A stretch of DNA of 64,000 nt from Flavobacterium tyrosinilyticum (GCF_023656565.1 NZ_JAMOKG010000004.1:124001-188000), one strand, 5' to 3'. Positions 34,435 through 43,170 are shown, numbered from the stretch's first letter. Program-made: numbers and translations. The notes: a model not told the origin generated them from the letters alone.

Positions 34435-34914
34435 ATGGAAACAACAACACCACTCATCATGGAAAAAACATCAGAAAAGAATACAGCATCATTTACTCAT
34501 TTGAGTACTTTAAGCCAATATATAATTCCGTTTGGGAACTATATTTTTCCGCTAATCATTTGGACAAACTATAAAGACAAGTCTGAATTTGCAGATCATC
34601 ACGGGAAACAAGCTTTAAATTTTCAGTTAAGCATTTTGCTTTACAGTTTGATCTTAGCGCTTATTGCTATTCCGATTTTGGTTACTGTTTTCTTGCAGAA
34701 TCTTCCGTTAGAAGCTGTTTTTAATGACGACGATTTTGTAATTAGGAACTTTAACTTTCAAGCAAACATTGGACTTTTAAGTGTCGGAATTACCGCTGTG
34801 GTCCTTTTTGGAGTTTTAAAATTCGTTGAATTCTTTTTAGTGATCTATGCTTCAATAAAAGCTTCAAACGGAGAATTATACAAATATCCGCTTACGATTC
34901 CTTTTATAAAGTGA
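34435..34914 (+). CDS. DUF4870-family small membrane protein
   Basis: A 159-residue protein. After a polar N terminus it reads HLSTLSQYIIPFGNYIFPLIIWTNYKDKSEFADHHGKQALNFQLSI. This is the DUF4870 signature of a helix, a D/E-x-H-x(K/R)-A-NFQ turn and a second helix. Two more hydrophobic helices follow (LALIAIPILVTVFL and GITAVVLFGVLKFVEFFLVIY). The family is of unknown function. It is the first gene of a cluster with PadR, PspC and two DUF2807 genes, an arrangement common in Flavobacteria and probably envelope-stress related. Confidence 0.85.
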   Translation: METTTPLIMEKTSEKNTASFTHLSTLSQYIIPFGNYIFPLIIWTNYKDKSEFADHHGKQALNFQLSILLYSLILALIAIPILVTVFLQNLPLEAVFNDDDFVIRNFNFQANIGLLSVGITAVVLFGVLKFVEFFLVIYASIKASNGELYKYPLTIPFIK

Positions 34915-34941
34915 CACAAAAATTAAAAGTTATAGTCGAAA

Positions 34942-35020
34942 CATCAATCAAATCAAATAAGTTTCTCAATCAATCATCAATCAAATTATCATCAATCAAA
35001 AAACGAATTGTTCAATCAAA
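34942..35020 (+). repeat. ATCAATCA-repeat leader upstream of padR
   Basis: The words ATCAATCA or TCAATCAA occur six times in about 80 bases just upstream of the PadR gene. They give a G-poor, unstructured leader. An ATG-AAA-TTA-TGA minimal frame at 35031 ends across the padR start (35039). Confidence 0.55.
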
Positions 35021-35038
35021 AAAAAACAAAATGAAATT

Positions 35039-35371
35039 ATGAACATTGAAAACACAAAAGCACAGATGCGCAAAGGTGTTCTTGAGTTTTGCATCTTATC
35101 AGTTCTAAAAGAAAAAGACGCATATACATCTGAAATATTAGACACTTTAAAAAACGCAAAATTACTAGTTGTAGAAGGAACCGTTTACCCGTTGTTAACT
35201 AGATTAAAAAATGACGGTTTACTTAATTATCGCTGGGAAGAATCGACCTCTGGGCCACCACGAAAATATTATGGGCTAACCGAGATAGGACAAACTTTTT
35301 TAAACGAACTTAGCGGCACCTGGACAGAATTATCTGACGCCGTAAATCTAATCACCAATCAAAATCAATAA
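35039..35371 (+). CDS. PadR-family transcriptional regulator
   Basis: A 110-residue protein with the PadR winged helix: QMRKGVLEFCILSVLKEKDAYTSEILDTL, then LLVVEGTVYPLLTRLKNDGLLNYRWEES and GPPRKYYGLTEIGQTFL. It lacks the long C-terminal helix bundle of full PadR and so belongs to the short PadR-s2 type. These usually repress their own operon, so control of the downstream PspC and DUF2807 genes is likely. The PspC start follows 3 bases after its stop. Confidence 0.9.
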   Translation: MNIENTKAQMRKGVLEFCILSVLKEKDAYTSEILDTLKNAKLLVVEGTVYPLLTRLKNDGLLNYRWEESTSGPPRKYYGLTEIGQTFLNELSGTWTELSDAVNLITNQNQ

Positions 35372-35374
35372 GTC

Positions 35375-37138
35375 ATGAACAAAACAGTAAATATTAACTT
35401 AGGCGGGATGTTTTTTCACATCGATGAAGATGCATACTTAAAATTGACACGCTACTTTGACGCTATAAAACGATCACTTAACAACTCATCTGGACAAGAC
35501 GAAATTATTAAAGATATCGAAATGCGTGTTTCTGAATTGTTGACAGAAAAACAAAAAAGCGAAAAACATGTTGTTGGACTGAAAGATGTTGACGAAGTGA
35601 TTGCGGTAATGGGCCAACCAGAAGATTATAGAATTGAAGACGAAGAAAATGCAAATCAATCTTTCAATAACTACAGTGCAAGAAAACACAAAAAATTATA
35701 CCGTGACAAAGAAAATGGTATGATTGGAGGTGTGGCTACAGGTTTAGGACATTATTTCGGAATTGATGCAGTTTGGATTAAAATCATATTCTTAATCTTT
35801 GTTTTTGCAGGTTTTGGAACAGGAATTTTAGCTTACTTCGTTCTGTGGATTGTAACTCCTGAAGCTGTTACAACTTCCGAAAAATTGGAAATGACAGGAG
35901 AACCAGTAACCATTTCTAACATCGAAAAAAAAGTTAGAGAAGAAATTGATTCGCTTTCTGAGAAATTCAAAAATGCGGATTATGATAAAATGGGAAACCA
36001 GGTAAAGTCGGGAGCTGGGAGAATAAGTAGTTCATTTGGAGACTTTGTCATGACGGTTTTTAAAATCTTTGCTAAATTTTTAGGCGTAATTCTAATTATC
36101 TCAGGGATTTCTACCTTAATCATGTTATTGATTGGAGTTTTTACTTTAGGAACCAACATTTTCATCGATTTCCCTTGGCAGAATTTTATTGAAGCTGGAA
36201 ACTTTACAGAATACCCGCTTTGGTCATTCGGATTGTTAATGTTCTTTGCAGTTGGAATTCCGTTTTTCTTCTTGACTCTTTTAGGATTTAAACTGTTATC
36301 TCCAAATTTAAAATCAATCGGAAACATCACAAAATATACGCTTTTAGCTCTTTGGATTATTTCTATCGCAATTCTTACTAGTATCGGAATCAAACAGGCA
36401 ACTGAAATTTCATACGATAATAAAGTAGTAGAGAAAAAAGTTCTGGCAATCAAACCTACTGATACTTTATATATTAAGTTCAAGTACAATGATTATTACA
36501 CAAAAAGCTTAAACCACTATAGAGAATTTGAGTTTGTACAAGATTCTGCAAATAAAGAACTGATTTATTCTAATGATGTACGTATACACGTATTACACAC
36601 AGACGAATCAGCTCCGTTTATGCAGATTGAAAAAAGTGCAAGAGGAAACTCTTTTACAAATGCTAAAAAAAGAGCAGAAAAAATCGATTATAAGTTTCAA
36701 GTTAACGGAAATCATTTAATTTTGGATAACTATTTTCTGACAGATGTAAAAAACAAATTTAGAGGCCAAGAAGTCGACATTTATCTTTACTTACCAGAAG
36801 GGCAATTAGTTAAACCAGATTCTTCTATAAGAGATTACTATAACTCAGATGACAATTTCTTTGAATTAAATTACAACGGAGATTACAATTACAAAGTTAT
36901 CGGGTCTAAAGTAAAATGTTTAAACTGTCCTGCTGATGAAGATAATGACAATGATGAAAATGACTACGAGAATATAAACGAAGAAGTTAATAATGCCATT
37001 AATGATGCTCAAATTGAAGCCAATGATACGGTAAGAGAAGTTTCGGTTAAAATTAACGGAAAAGAAGTTATTAACGGAAAGAAAACTAAAGGAAGACTAA
37101 CCACTGATAAAAACGGAGTAATAATCAAAATTAACTAA
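35375..37138 (+). CDS. PspC-domain membrane protein
   Basis: A 587-residue protein. An N-terminal soluble region (about 1-100) holds IKDIEMRVSELLTEKQ and VDEVIAVMGQPEDY. The PspC domain lies at about 105-165 (KLYRDKENGMIGGVATGLGHYFGIDAVWIKIIFLIFVFAG). Further membrane helices follow around 230-345, then a large extracytoplasmic domain with acidic stretch DEDNDNDENDYENINEE near 528-545. PspC proteins act in envelope stress. It is followed 3 bases later by a DUF2807 lipoprotein, with which it is probably co-translated. Confidence 0.88.
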   Translation: MNKTVNINLGGMFFHIDEDAYLKLTRYFDAIKRSLNNSSGQDEIIKDIEMRVSELLTEKQKSEKHVVGLKDVDEVIAVMGQPEDYRIEDEENANQSFNNYSARKHKKLYRDKENGMIGGVATGLGHYFGIDAVWIKIIFLIFVFAGFGTGILAYFVLWIVTPEAVTTSEKLEMTGEPVTISNIEKKVREEIDSLSEKFKNADYDKMGNQVKSGAGRISSSFGDFVMTVFKIFAKFLGVILIISGISTLIMLLIGVFTLGTNIFIDFPWQNFIEAGNFTEYPLWSFGLLMFFAVGIPFFFLTLLGFKLLSPNLKSIGNITKYTLLALWIISIAILTSIGIKQATEISYDNKVVEKKVLAIKPTDTLYIKFKYNDYYTKSLNHYREFEFVQDSANKELIYSNDVRIHVLHTDESAPFMQIEKSARGNSFTNAKKRAEKIDYKFQVNGNHLILDNYFLTDVKNKFRGQEVDIYLYLPEGQLVKPDSSIRDYYNSDDNFFELNYNGDYNYKVIGSKVKCLNCPADEDNDNDENDYENINEEVNNAINDAQIEANDTVREVSVKINGKEVINGKKTKGRLTTDKNGVIIKIN

Positions 37139-37141
37139 ACC

Positions 37142-37876
37142 ATGATAAAAATAATCATTCATATTACGAAATTTATAATCATAACTATAACTGCTTTATT
37201 GTTTGCTTCATGTAATTTTAACATGAATGCAATTGAAGGAAGCGGTAATGTTACAACAGAAAAAAGAACCGTTCAAGGAGAGTTTAAAAACATCTCTGTA
37301 AGCAATGCTATCGATTTGGTTATTGTACAGTCTGATGCTACAGAAATTACCGTTGAAGCCGATGACAATCTTCAAAAAGAAATTGTTACTAAAGTAGAAA
37401 ACGGAACACTTATTATAGAATGCAAATACAGCTCTTTCCGCAACATTACATCAAAAACAGTAACGGTAAAAATGCCTGTTGTTCATAAAATTGAAGCTTC
37501 AAGTGCTTCAAGTGTTGAAACTGAAGGACTTGTTCAGGGCGAAGACATTACTTTAGAAGCTTCAAGCGCAGCTTCGATGGATGTTAAAATCGAATCGGAT
37601 AGAATTGCAATAGATGCTGGAAGCGGAAGTTCTGTAGATATTGAAGGTAAAGCATTAAGCCTTACTACTTCTGTTTCAAGCGGAGGAAGTATTGATGCCG
37701 AAAAGTTAATGGCTAATGAGGTTCAGGCAGATGCTTCTAGCGGAGGAACAGTTTCTGTAAAACCAATCTTAAGCTTAAAAGCAGATGCTTCTAGTGGAGG
37801 AAATATTAATTATAGCGGCACTCCAAAAACTATTGAAAAATCGGCAACATCTGGAGGAAGTGTAAATAAAAGCTAA
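37142..37876 (+). CDS. Head-GIN-domain (DUF2807) lipoprotein
   Basis: A 244-residue protein with a lipoprotein signal (LLFASC). The auto-adhesin-like DUF2807 region has EGSGNVTTEKRTVQGEFKNISV, SNAIDLVIVQ and EADDNLQKEIVTKVENGTL. A Ser/Gly-rich repeat section follows (ASSASSVETEG, ASSGGTVSV, ASSGGNINY, ATSGGSVNKS) that probably forms a beta-solenoid. It is the last gene of the PadR-PspC operon. A second DUF2807 gene follows with its own promoter. The family is surface-exposed and its role is unknown. Confidence 0.87.
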   Translation: MIKIIIHITKFIIITITALLFASCNFNMNAIEGSGNVTTEKRTVQGEFKNISVSNAIDLVIVQSDATEITVEADDNLQKEIVTKVENGTLIIECKYSSFRNITSKTVTVKMPVVHKIEASSASSVETEGLVQGEDITLEASSAASMDVKIESDRIAIDAGSGSSVDIEGKALSLTTSVSSGGSIDAEKLMANEVQADASSGGTVSVKPILSLKADASSGGNINYSGTPKTIEKSATSGGSVNKS

Positions 37877-37900
37877 AAAAGCAACTGTTAAATATAAACG

Positions 37901-37938
37901 AAATCATTCATCAAAAGTGGATGATTTTTTTATATTTG
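37901..37938 (+). promoter_or_regulatory. Hairpin with T-run followed by a -7 box
   Basis: AAATCATTCATC (37901-37912) can pair imperfectly with GGATGATTT at 37919-37927, followed by a T-run: a likely weak terminator. TATATTTG (37931-37938) directly after it is a -7 box for the next DUF2807 gene at 37960. Confidence 0.5.
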
Positions 37939-37959
37939 TCAAAATCAAATCTAGAATTA

Positions 37960-38820
37960 ATGAAAAAAAGTACAGCCCTGCTCCTATTAGTATTTGTTAC
38001 GACACTGACTTTCGCTCAAAAAAGAGAAAAAATTAAAGGTTCTAAAATTGTGACAACCTCAGTAAAAGAAGTTGGAAGTTTTGATGCCCTTGAAGTCGAT
38101 GATAATATTGAAGTTTATTTGGAACAAGGAGAAAAAAACGAAATTAAAATTGAAGCCGATGACAATCTTCACGATATCATTGGAATGGATTTAAGAGAAA
38201 AAACGCTTCGATTATATACTAATAAAGAATCTTCTATATTCAAGAAATTATCTGTTAAGGTTACTTATACTAAATCATTAAATAAAGTAATCACTAAAAA
38301 TGAAGCTATAGTATATGCCATTCAGGAATTGCAACTAGATGATATTACGATGAATTGCGTTGATTATTCTAAATTGTATCTGAATGTAAATGCAAAGAGA
38401 TTTACTCTAATTGCCGATGATAAATCTAAAACAGAGTTAAACTTAAAAGCCGAAGACGGAAATTTACAATTGAGCAAAAATGCCGTGGTTAAAACATTGG
38501 TTTCTGCTGTAAAATTCAAATGTGATTTGTATCAAAGAGCAACTGCCGCAATTGAAGGTATTGCCGAAAAAGCAACTATTAGATTAGACAATAATTCTGT
38601 TTTTACAGGAACAAAATTTACTTTGAAAGATGCAAATGTTACTACTGAAGGTTCTGCCGTTGCTACTATTTTAGCAGATACTACTATTGCAATAGCAGCT
38701 GGAGACAAGTCTGAAATCTCATTATATGGCGATCCAAAAATAGACCTTACGCGCTTTAGCGAAGAAGCAAAACTGATTAAAAAGCCAGGCGCAACAAAAG
38801 CAAAATCAACGACATTGTAA
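37960..38820 (+). CDS. Second DUF2807 (head-GIN) exported protein
   Basis: A 286-residue protein with a signal peptide (MKKSTALLLLVFVTTLTFAQ). The DUF2807 domain reads SFDALEVDDNIEVYLEQGEKNEIKIEADDNLHDII and then beta-rich repeats (ITMNCVDYSKLYLNVNAKRFTLIADDKSKTELNL). The residues EADDNL are shared with the preceding DUF2807 protein, so the two are probably duplicates that have diverged. The start at 37960 was chosen because the earlier in-frame ATG at 37921 lies inside the terminator and promoter. Confidence 0.86.
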   Translation: MKKSTALLLLVFVTTLTFAQKREKIKGSKIVTTSVKEVGSFDALEVDDNIEVYLEQGEKNEIKIEADDNLHDIIGMDLREKTLRLYTNKESSIFKKLSVKVTYTKSLNKVITKNEAIVYAIQELQLDDITMNCVDYSKLYLNVNAKRFTLIADDKSKTELNLKAEDGNLQLSKNAVVKTLVSAVKFKCDLYQRATAAIEGIAEKATIRLDNNSVFTGTKFTLKDANVTTEGSAVATILADTTIAIAAGDKSEISLYGDPKIDLTRFSEEAKLIKKPGATKAKSTTL

Positions 38821-38851
38821 ACTTTTAAAGTTTAAAATATAACGAAAAAGA

Positions 38852-38888
38852 AAAATCCCAGTCTAAAGTTTTAGACTGGGATTTTTTT
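38852..38888 (+). terminator. Rho-independent terminator
   Basis: AAAATCCCAGTCTAA and TTAGACTGGGATTTT form a 15-bp stem (from 38852 to 38885) with a tiny loop and a T-run, 31 bases after the DUF2807 stop. Confidence 0.9.
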
Positions 38889-38917
38889 ATTACAAAAGAT
38901 TTCAAAGTTCCAACAAC

Positions 38918-38942
38918 TTGAAACCTGAAACTTGAAACTTTT
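38918..38942. repeat. TTGAAACCTGAAACTTGAAAC repeat word
   Basis: TTGAAAC occurs twice around CCTGAAAC in 38918-38938. The same word appears in the fold-back at 47998-48060. It lies between the terminator and the trxB stop codon. Confidence 0.6.
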
Positions 38943-38947
38943 TTAAC

Positions 38948-39895
38948 TTACTCCTTTGAAGCCAAATATCTTTCAGCATCCAAAGCCGCCATACATCCTG
39001 TACCCGCAGCCGTAATTGCCTGACGGTATACATTATCTGCAGCATCACCAGCTACGAAAACACCATCTACATTTGTTCTAGATGTTCCAGGAGTATTTAC
39101 GATATAACCTGTTTCATCAAGTGTAATGTAATCTTTGAAAATATCTGTATTTGGTTTATGTCCAATTGCTACGAAGAAACCAGTTGCAGGAATTTCGATT
39201 GTTTCTCCAGTTGTTTTGTTTAAAGCTTTAATAGCATGAACAACATTGTTGTCTCCTAAAACTTCAACTGTATCATGATTCATTAAAATCTCGATATTTT
39301 CAGTTTTACGAACACGCTCTTCCATGATTTTAGACGCTCTAAATTTTTCGCTTCTAACCAACATAGTTACTTTTTTACAAAGTTTAGATAAGTAATGTGC
39401 TTCTTCGCAAGCAGAATCTCCTGCTCCAACAATAACAACATCTTGGTTTCTGTAGAAGAATCCGTCGCAAACTGCACAAGCAGAAACTCCACCACCCATA
39501 TTTAAATAGTGCTGTTCTGATGGCAATCCTAAATATTTAGCCGAAGCACCTGTAGAAATAATTACAGTTTCACAGTGCAATTCGATAGTATCGTTAATCC
39601 AAACTTTATGAATATCTCCAGAAAAATCAACTTTTGTTGCCCATCCGTCACGAATGTCTGCACCAAAACGTTTTGCTTGATCTTGTAACTGAATCATCAT
39701 TTCAGGTCCTGTTACTCCATCAACATAACCAGGAAAGTTTTCAACCTCATTAGTAGTAGTCAATTGACCGCCAGGCTGCATTCCTTGATATAATACTGGA
39801 TTCATGTTAGCTCTAGCCGCATAAATAGCCGCAGTATAACCTGCAGGACCAGAACCTATAATAAGGCATTTAATTTTTTCGATTGTATTTGACAT
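38948..39895 (-). CDS. trxB: Thioredoxin-disulfide reductase
   Basis: A 315-residue protein. The FAD-binding Rossmann motif is CLIIGSGPAGYTAAIYAARA near the N terminus. The redox-active CAVC is in GVSACAVCDGFF (about 135-140). The NADPH-binding GAGDSACEEAHYLSKL and the FAD C-terminal GVFVAGDAADNVYRQAITAAGTGCMAA are present. It reduces thioredoxin with NADPH. Start 39895 (MSNTIEK) was chosen over 39919 because the upstream -7 box begins at 39924 and the earlier in-frame start would overlap it. Confidence 0.94.
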   Translation of the reverse strand: MSNTIEKIKCLIIGSGPAGYTAAIYAARANMNPVLYQGMQPGGQLTTTNEVENFPGYVDGVTGPEMMIQLQDQAKRFGADIRDGWATKVDFSGDIHKVWINDTIELHCETVIISTGASAKYLGLPSEQHYLNMGGGVSACAVCDGFFYRNQDVVIVGAGDSACEEAHYLSKLCKKVTMLVRSEKFRASKIMEERVRKTENIEILMNHDTVEVLGDNNVVHAIKALNKTTGETIEIPATGFFVAIGHKPNTDIFKDYITLDETGYIVNTPGTSRTNVDGVFVAGDAADNVYRQAITAAGTGCMAALDAERYLASKE

Positions 39896-39916
39896 AGTAA
39901 TAGTATTTTTGAGTTG

Positions 39917-39924
39917 CAAATGTA
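39917..39924 (-). promoter_or_regulatory. -7 promoter box of trxB
   Basis: CAAATGTA on the plus strand reads TACATTTG on the minus strand, matching TAnnTTTG, 21 bases upstream of the trxB ATG. Confidence 0.55.
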
Positions 39925-40029
39925 AACTTTATTATAAAAAATAACGTCTAAAATAAATCTGAAATAGCTATGTGGAAATAAGTTTTATTTATTTTCATTT
40001 TTTTTTCTTTTACAAATCAAATTTATTTA

Positions 40030-40037
40030 TATCTTTG
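40030..40037 (+). promoter_or_regulatory. -7 promoter box of tRNA-Pro
   Basis: TATCTTTG matches TAnnTTTG and lies 36 bases upstream of the mature tRNA 5' end. Confidence 0.55.
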
Positions 40038-40073
40038 CATCCGCTTTCGGGCACTACAACAAAATTACATCTT

Positions 40074-40148
40074 CGGGGTGTAGCGTAGCCCGGTTATCGC
40101 GCCTGCTTTGGGAGCAGGAGGCCGCAGGTTCGAATCCTGCCACCCCGA
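40074..40148 (+). tRNA. tRNA-Pro (anticodon TGG)
   Basis: A cloverleaf is readable: acceptor CGGGGTG with CACCCCG plus discriminator A; D-arm GCG/CGC; anticodon stem CCTGC/GCAGG with loop TTTGGGA, anticodon TGG; T-arm GCAGG-TTCGAAT-CCTGC. CCA is not encoded (ACA follows). A promoter box and terminator flank it. Confidence 0.96.
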
Positions 40149-40149
40149 C

Positions 40150-40179
40150 AAAAGCCGAACAGAAATGTTCGGCTTTTTT
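40150..40179 (+). terminator. Terminator after tRNA-Pro
   Basis: AAAGCCGAACA and TGTTCGGCTTT form an 11-bp stem with loop GAAA, followed by a T-run. Confidence 0.9.
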
Positions 40180-40226
40180 GTTTTTCTTTAATTCGACATT
40201 CTCAAAATATCCTTTTAAAAACATAA

Positions 40227-40292
40227 CCCGTGGTTTCAACCACGGGATACGCATCGTGATTACAATACGTTCCCCGCGGTTGAAACCGCGGG
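40227..40292. repeat. Pair of REP-like hairpins
   Basis: CCCGTGGTT-TC-AACCACGGG (40227-40246) and CCCGCGGTT-GA-AACCGCGGG (40273-40292) are two very similar perfect 9-bp stem palindromes 26 bases apart. Their GC content is far above the surrounding DNA. They resemble REP units mobilised by TnpA_REP (RAYT) enzymes; no such gene is in the window. Confidence 0.85.
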
Positions 40293-40365
40293 CTATATTA
40301 AAATAAATCTCTAAAAATCAATCGATTTCTAGAGGTTTTTCTTCAAAAAATATCAATATCTAAGT

Positions 40366-42549
40366 TTATTTTTCCATACTTATATAAGAAGGATAAGATT
40401 CCTTATTAGGCAAAATAAATTCTTCATCAAAAGGCTGTACCCCTTCTCCATTATTATATGATGCGACACGTTTTACACCAGTTGCTGTGCTTCCGCCAGT
40501 ACCATTAATAACATTCTGAATATTTCCTGAACCTGCAAAACGAGTAATACACATTTTCTCCAATTTCACATTTGGATTATTAGGCGCTTCAAAACCATTT
40601 TTCTTATTCACATTTCCATCAGTTCCTGTAAAAACCGCATAAGATCCCATTCCGATAGTGTGATGTTCTTTTACCGAATTTGCTACTTTAAATGCAGCGT
40701 AACCATCAACTCTACCTCCCTGACTACTCCAACTTGCTTGATTTGGCGCATCGTATGGTGGTTCGTTTTGAAAGAAGAAAGTTCGACCACGTTCTCCTAA
40801 CCATAATACTTCATATTCCTGATAATGCTCTACAAACAAGGCATAAAGCGCCACATCATTACCCGCTACAATAAGTCCGTTTTTACACCTGTCTCTTGTC
40901 CAACGTGCATCGCCGCCTTTTTGCGAGCCATGATCTGCGCGCCACAACCAGAAATGATCTCCTACAACATTGTTACTATTTATCTGCATAGAAGCCTGAA
41001 TCTGAATATTTTTTGACTGAACCCCGCCCACTCGGCAAGTAATATCGCTAAGCAAAATAGGATCTGCACTATGGTCTGCATTTGCTCCTTCATTACCAAT
41101 TCTAACTTGATAAGTCGTACTATTCGATGAATCCATTAAAAGTCCAGCAATAATAATTCCGTCTTTATCATCAGCATAAATACATCCCCAAGTATTTTTT
41201 TCTGTTGGCTCTAGCGTCACAGAAGCAATACCAGCCCCCAAAAGTATGGCGTCTTTTCTATTTACCTGAATCGGAGCATTCAAAGCATAATGTCCAGGAG
41301 TAAAAAATATATTTTTACCTGCTTTCAATGCTGCATTTATCTCTGCATCTGTGTCTCCTTCTTTAGCAACATACCAATTTGCATTCAAATCTTGAATTTC
41401 TCCTTTTCCTATATCTATGGCAGACCAAGAAACTCCTACTCTATCCTTTTGCCACGCTGGCACAAAAATTTTATATTCTCCGTCATTATCAATAAAAAGA
41501 AAAGGTTTTTCTCGTATAATAGGAGTTGTCGGAATTGAAGAATTGGCATCATCTGCCTGCGGAGGATTTACACATCCCTGCCAAACCATATTATACGATC
41601 CTCCCATAGCCTCAGAACCGGAAGGAAAAACAGTATTTCTAGTATACCATTGTTGCTGTCCACCCCAGTTCGGTCTTGCAGATGTATAATGAGTATCTGC
41701 AATAAAACCGCCGCTGCCCCAGAAGTTAGTATCTCCAATATCCGAAATATACTTTGAAGTATTTTCAATCAGCAATCTTCTGGCACTAGTTGACTGAGAA
41801 ACTGTCCATGAAAAATCACGCATTATTGCTACATTTTCAACAGAACGCCAAAATGTACAAGTCGCATTTGCTCCACCAGAAAGATGAGGTCTTGTAAATA
41901 TTGCTCCCAATTTAACATCTGAAGGCACTTTTCCCAAACCTCCAATATGAGAATAAAAACCTAATTCTATGGCATTAGATATTGCAGACGATGCAGAACC
42001 CGATCCGCCAACATCGTAGGTTTGTCCATTCACATTTGGTTTAAAATAATAAGCCTGCCGTTTTGTTGTCCACTCTCCATTGGCACCTCCTAAACCGATA
42101 GTGCTAAACTGTGTGTTAATTTCATTTCGGGCTGTTTCAGCTTTTTCATGTTTTCTATCATAGAAATACATATTATCTCCAAAAATCTGATTTTCGAGTG
42201 AAATTATAATAGTAACATCATTTCGAGTAACTTTATAGTAATTCTCATATTTAGCTGCGTTAGGCTTTTTATCGGTAAATGTCAATTTAGAAGTGGATCC
42301 TACCGAAACAAAATCAGATGCCAAACGGCTGCCCCCTCTACTAATTATATAATTTCCAGAAGTACCAAAAGTCGACCATGATAATGTAATACTATGTTTC
42401 TTTTTACTGTAGACAATTTTGCGTTCAATTTTTTTATTTCCTTCTGTTTTTTCGTTATCCGTAAACGATGAAGTAAAACTGCACAAAAGCAGTATAAATG
42501 CAAATGCTGTAAATAATGAAATTGCTTTTCTACTCATAAGAATGCTCAT
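40366..42549 (-). CDS. Secreted right-handed beta-helix protein, putative GH55-like carbohydrate-active enzyme
   Basis: A 727-residue protein with a signal peptide (SLFTAFAFILLLCSFTSS). A short N-terminal fibronectin-like segment (SITLSWSTFGTSGNYIISR) is followed by a long region with beta-helix rungs: AINAALKAGKNIFFTPGHYAL, AILLGAGIASVTLEP, GIIIAGLLMDSS, then DHFWLWRADHG and NGLIVAGNDVALYALFVEHYQEYEVLWLGERGR. These resemble a widespread group of secreted beta-helix proteins distantly like GH55 exo-1,3-glucanases. The catalytic residue cannot be fixed. The start may be 42549 or the in-frame ATG at 42537. Monocistronic. Confidence 0.65.
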   Translation of the reverse strand: MSILMSRKAISLFTAFAFILLLCSFTSSFTDNEKTEGNKKIERKIVYSKKKHSITLSWSTFGTSGNYIISRGGSRLASDFVSVGSTSKLTFTDKKPNAAKYENYYKVTRNDVTIIISLENQIFGDNMYFYDRKHEKAETARNEINTQFSTIGLGGANGEWTTKRQAYYFKPNVNGQTYDVGGSGSASSAISNAIELGFYSHIGGLGKVPSDVKLGAIFTRPHLSGGANATCTFWRSVENVAIMRDFSWTVSQSTSARRLLIENTSKYISDIGDTNFWGSGGFIADTHYTSARPNWGGQQQWYTRNTVFPSGSEAMGGSYNMVWQGCVNPPQADDANSSIPTTPIIREKPFLFIDNDGEYKIFVPAWQKDRVGVSWSAIDIGKGEIQDLNANWYVAKEGDTDAEINAALKAGKNIFFTPGHYALNAPIQVNRKDAILLGAGIASVTLEPTEKNTWGCIYADDKDGIIIAGLLMDSSNSTTYQVRIGNEGANADHSADPILLSDITCRVGGVQSKNIQIQASMQINSNNVVGDHFWLWRADHGSQKGGDARWTRDRCKNGLIVAGNDVALYALFVEHYQEYEVLWLGERGRTFFFQNEPPYDAPNQASWSSQGGRVDGYAAFKVANSVKEHHTIGMGSYAVFTGTDGNVNKKNGFEAPNNPNVKLEKMCITRFAGSGNIQNVINGTGGSTATGVKRVASYNNGEGVQPFDEEFILPNKESYPSYISMEK

Positions 42550-42765
42550 TTTGTGGTTTGATAGATTGTAATAATTGTAATTTTAAGAAAGCCCAAAATA
42601 GCAATAATCTTCAACCTTCGAGTCCGTTTTTGAACTCAATTTTCTTATCAAAAACACTACAAAACCTGCAAATTTTGTCTTTTCATAACACAAATATGCC
42701 TTATCCAAGACATCTCTTTTTCTTTAATAGCTTTTTTTTACCCCCAAATAAAAAAAGAAAACAAA

Positions 42766-43170
42766 ATGAAAAAGATTCTATTATTTATTGCTTTAGTTTT
42801 TTCTACTGCTATAATCGCGCAAGAAAAAAACATCATTTCAATAGATTCATGTTCATTAACAAAAGAAAGTGTCTTATATAAGAAAAATGCCCACGCTTCT
42901 TATTATCATGATAAATTTAATGGAAGAAAAACAGCAAGTGGAAAAAGATTCAATAATAACGAACTTACTGCTGCACATAAAAAATTCCCTTTTGGCACAA
43001 TACTAAAAATAACAAACGAGGCAAACAATAAATTCACAATCGTAGAAATTACGGATCGAGGACCTTTTGTTAACGGAAGAGAAATTGATCTCAGCAAAAG
43101 AGCTTTTATGGATATTGCATCTAATAAAAAAAGTGGCTTAGTTTATGTCACTATCGAGATTTTAAAATAA
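42766..43170 (+). CDS. RlpA-like double-psi beta-barrel protein
   Basis: A 134-residue protein with a signal peptide (MKKILLFIALVFSTAIIAQ). The RlpA-type domain reads ASYYHDKFNGRKTASGKRFNNNELTAAHKKFPFGTILKITN and VEITDRGPFVNGREIDLSKRAF. The conserved DRGPF and DLS elements are present, including the Asp that is catalytic in RlpA lytic transglycosylases. There is no SPOR domain, so septal targeting is not evident. It probably acts on denuded peptidoglycan in the periplasm. Confidence 0.87.
   Translation: MKKILLFIALVFSTAIIAQEKNIISIDSCSLTKESVLYKKNAHASYYHDKFNGRKTASGKRFNNNELTAAHKKFPFGTILKITNEANNKFTIVEITDRGPFVNGREIDLSKRAFMDIASNKKSGLVYVTIEILK

Noticed and set aside
34942..35020. CRISPR-like array of short repeats
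   Set aside because: Repeats are only 8 bases with irregular spacing and no unique spacers; no cas gene is in the window.
35980..36489. Minus-strand open frame of 169 codons inside the PspC gene
   Set aside because: The plus strand carries a clear PspC protein in an operon; the antisense frame has no domain and no promoter.
40054..40254. Minus-strand open frame of 66 codons over the tRNA
   Set aside because: It runs antisense through tRNA-Pro and its terminator; the reading GVAGFEPAASCSQSRRDNRA is a known artefact of tRNA antisense translation.
40320..40327. Fourth AATCGATT site
   Set aside because: It lies at the 3' end of the beta-helix gene, with no promoter nearby, so it is not read as an operator; it serves as a reminder that the 8-mer can occur by chance.
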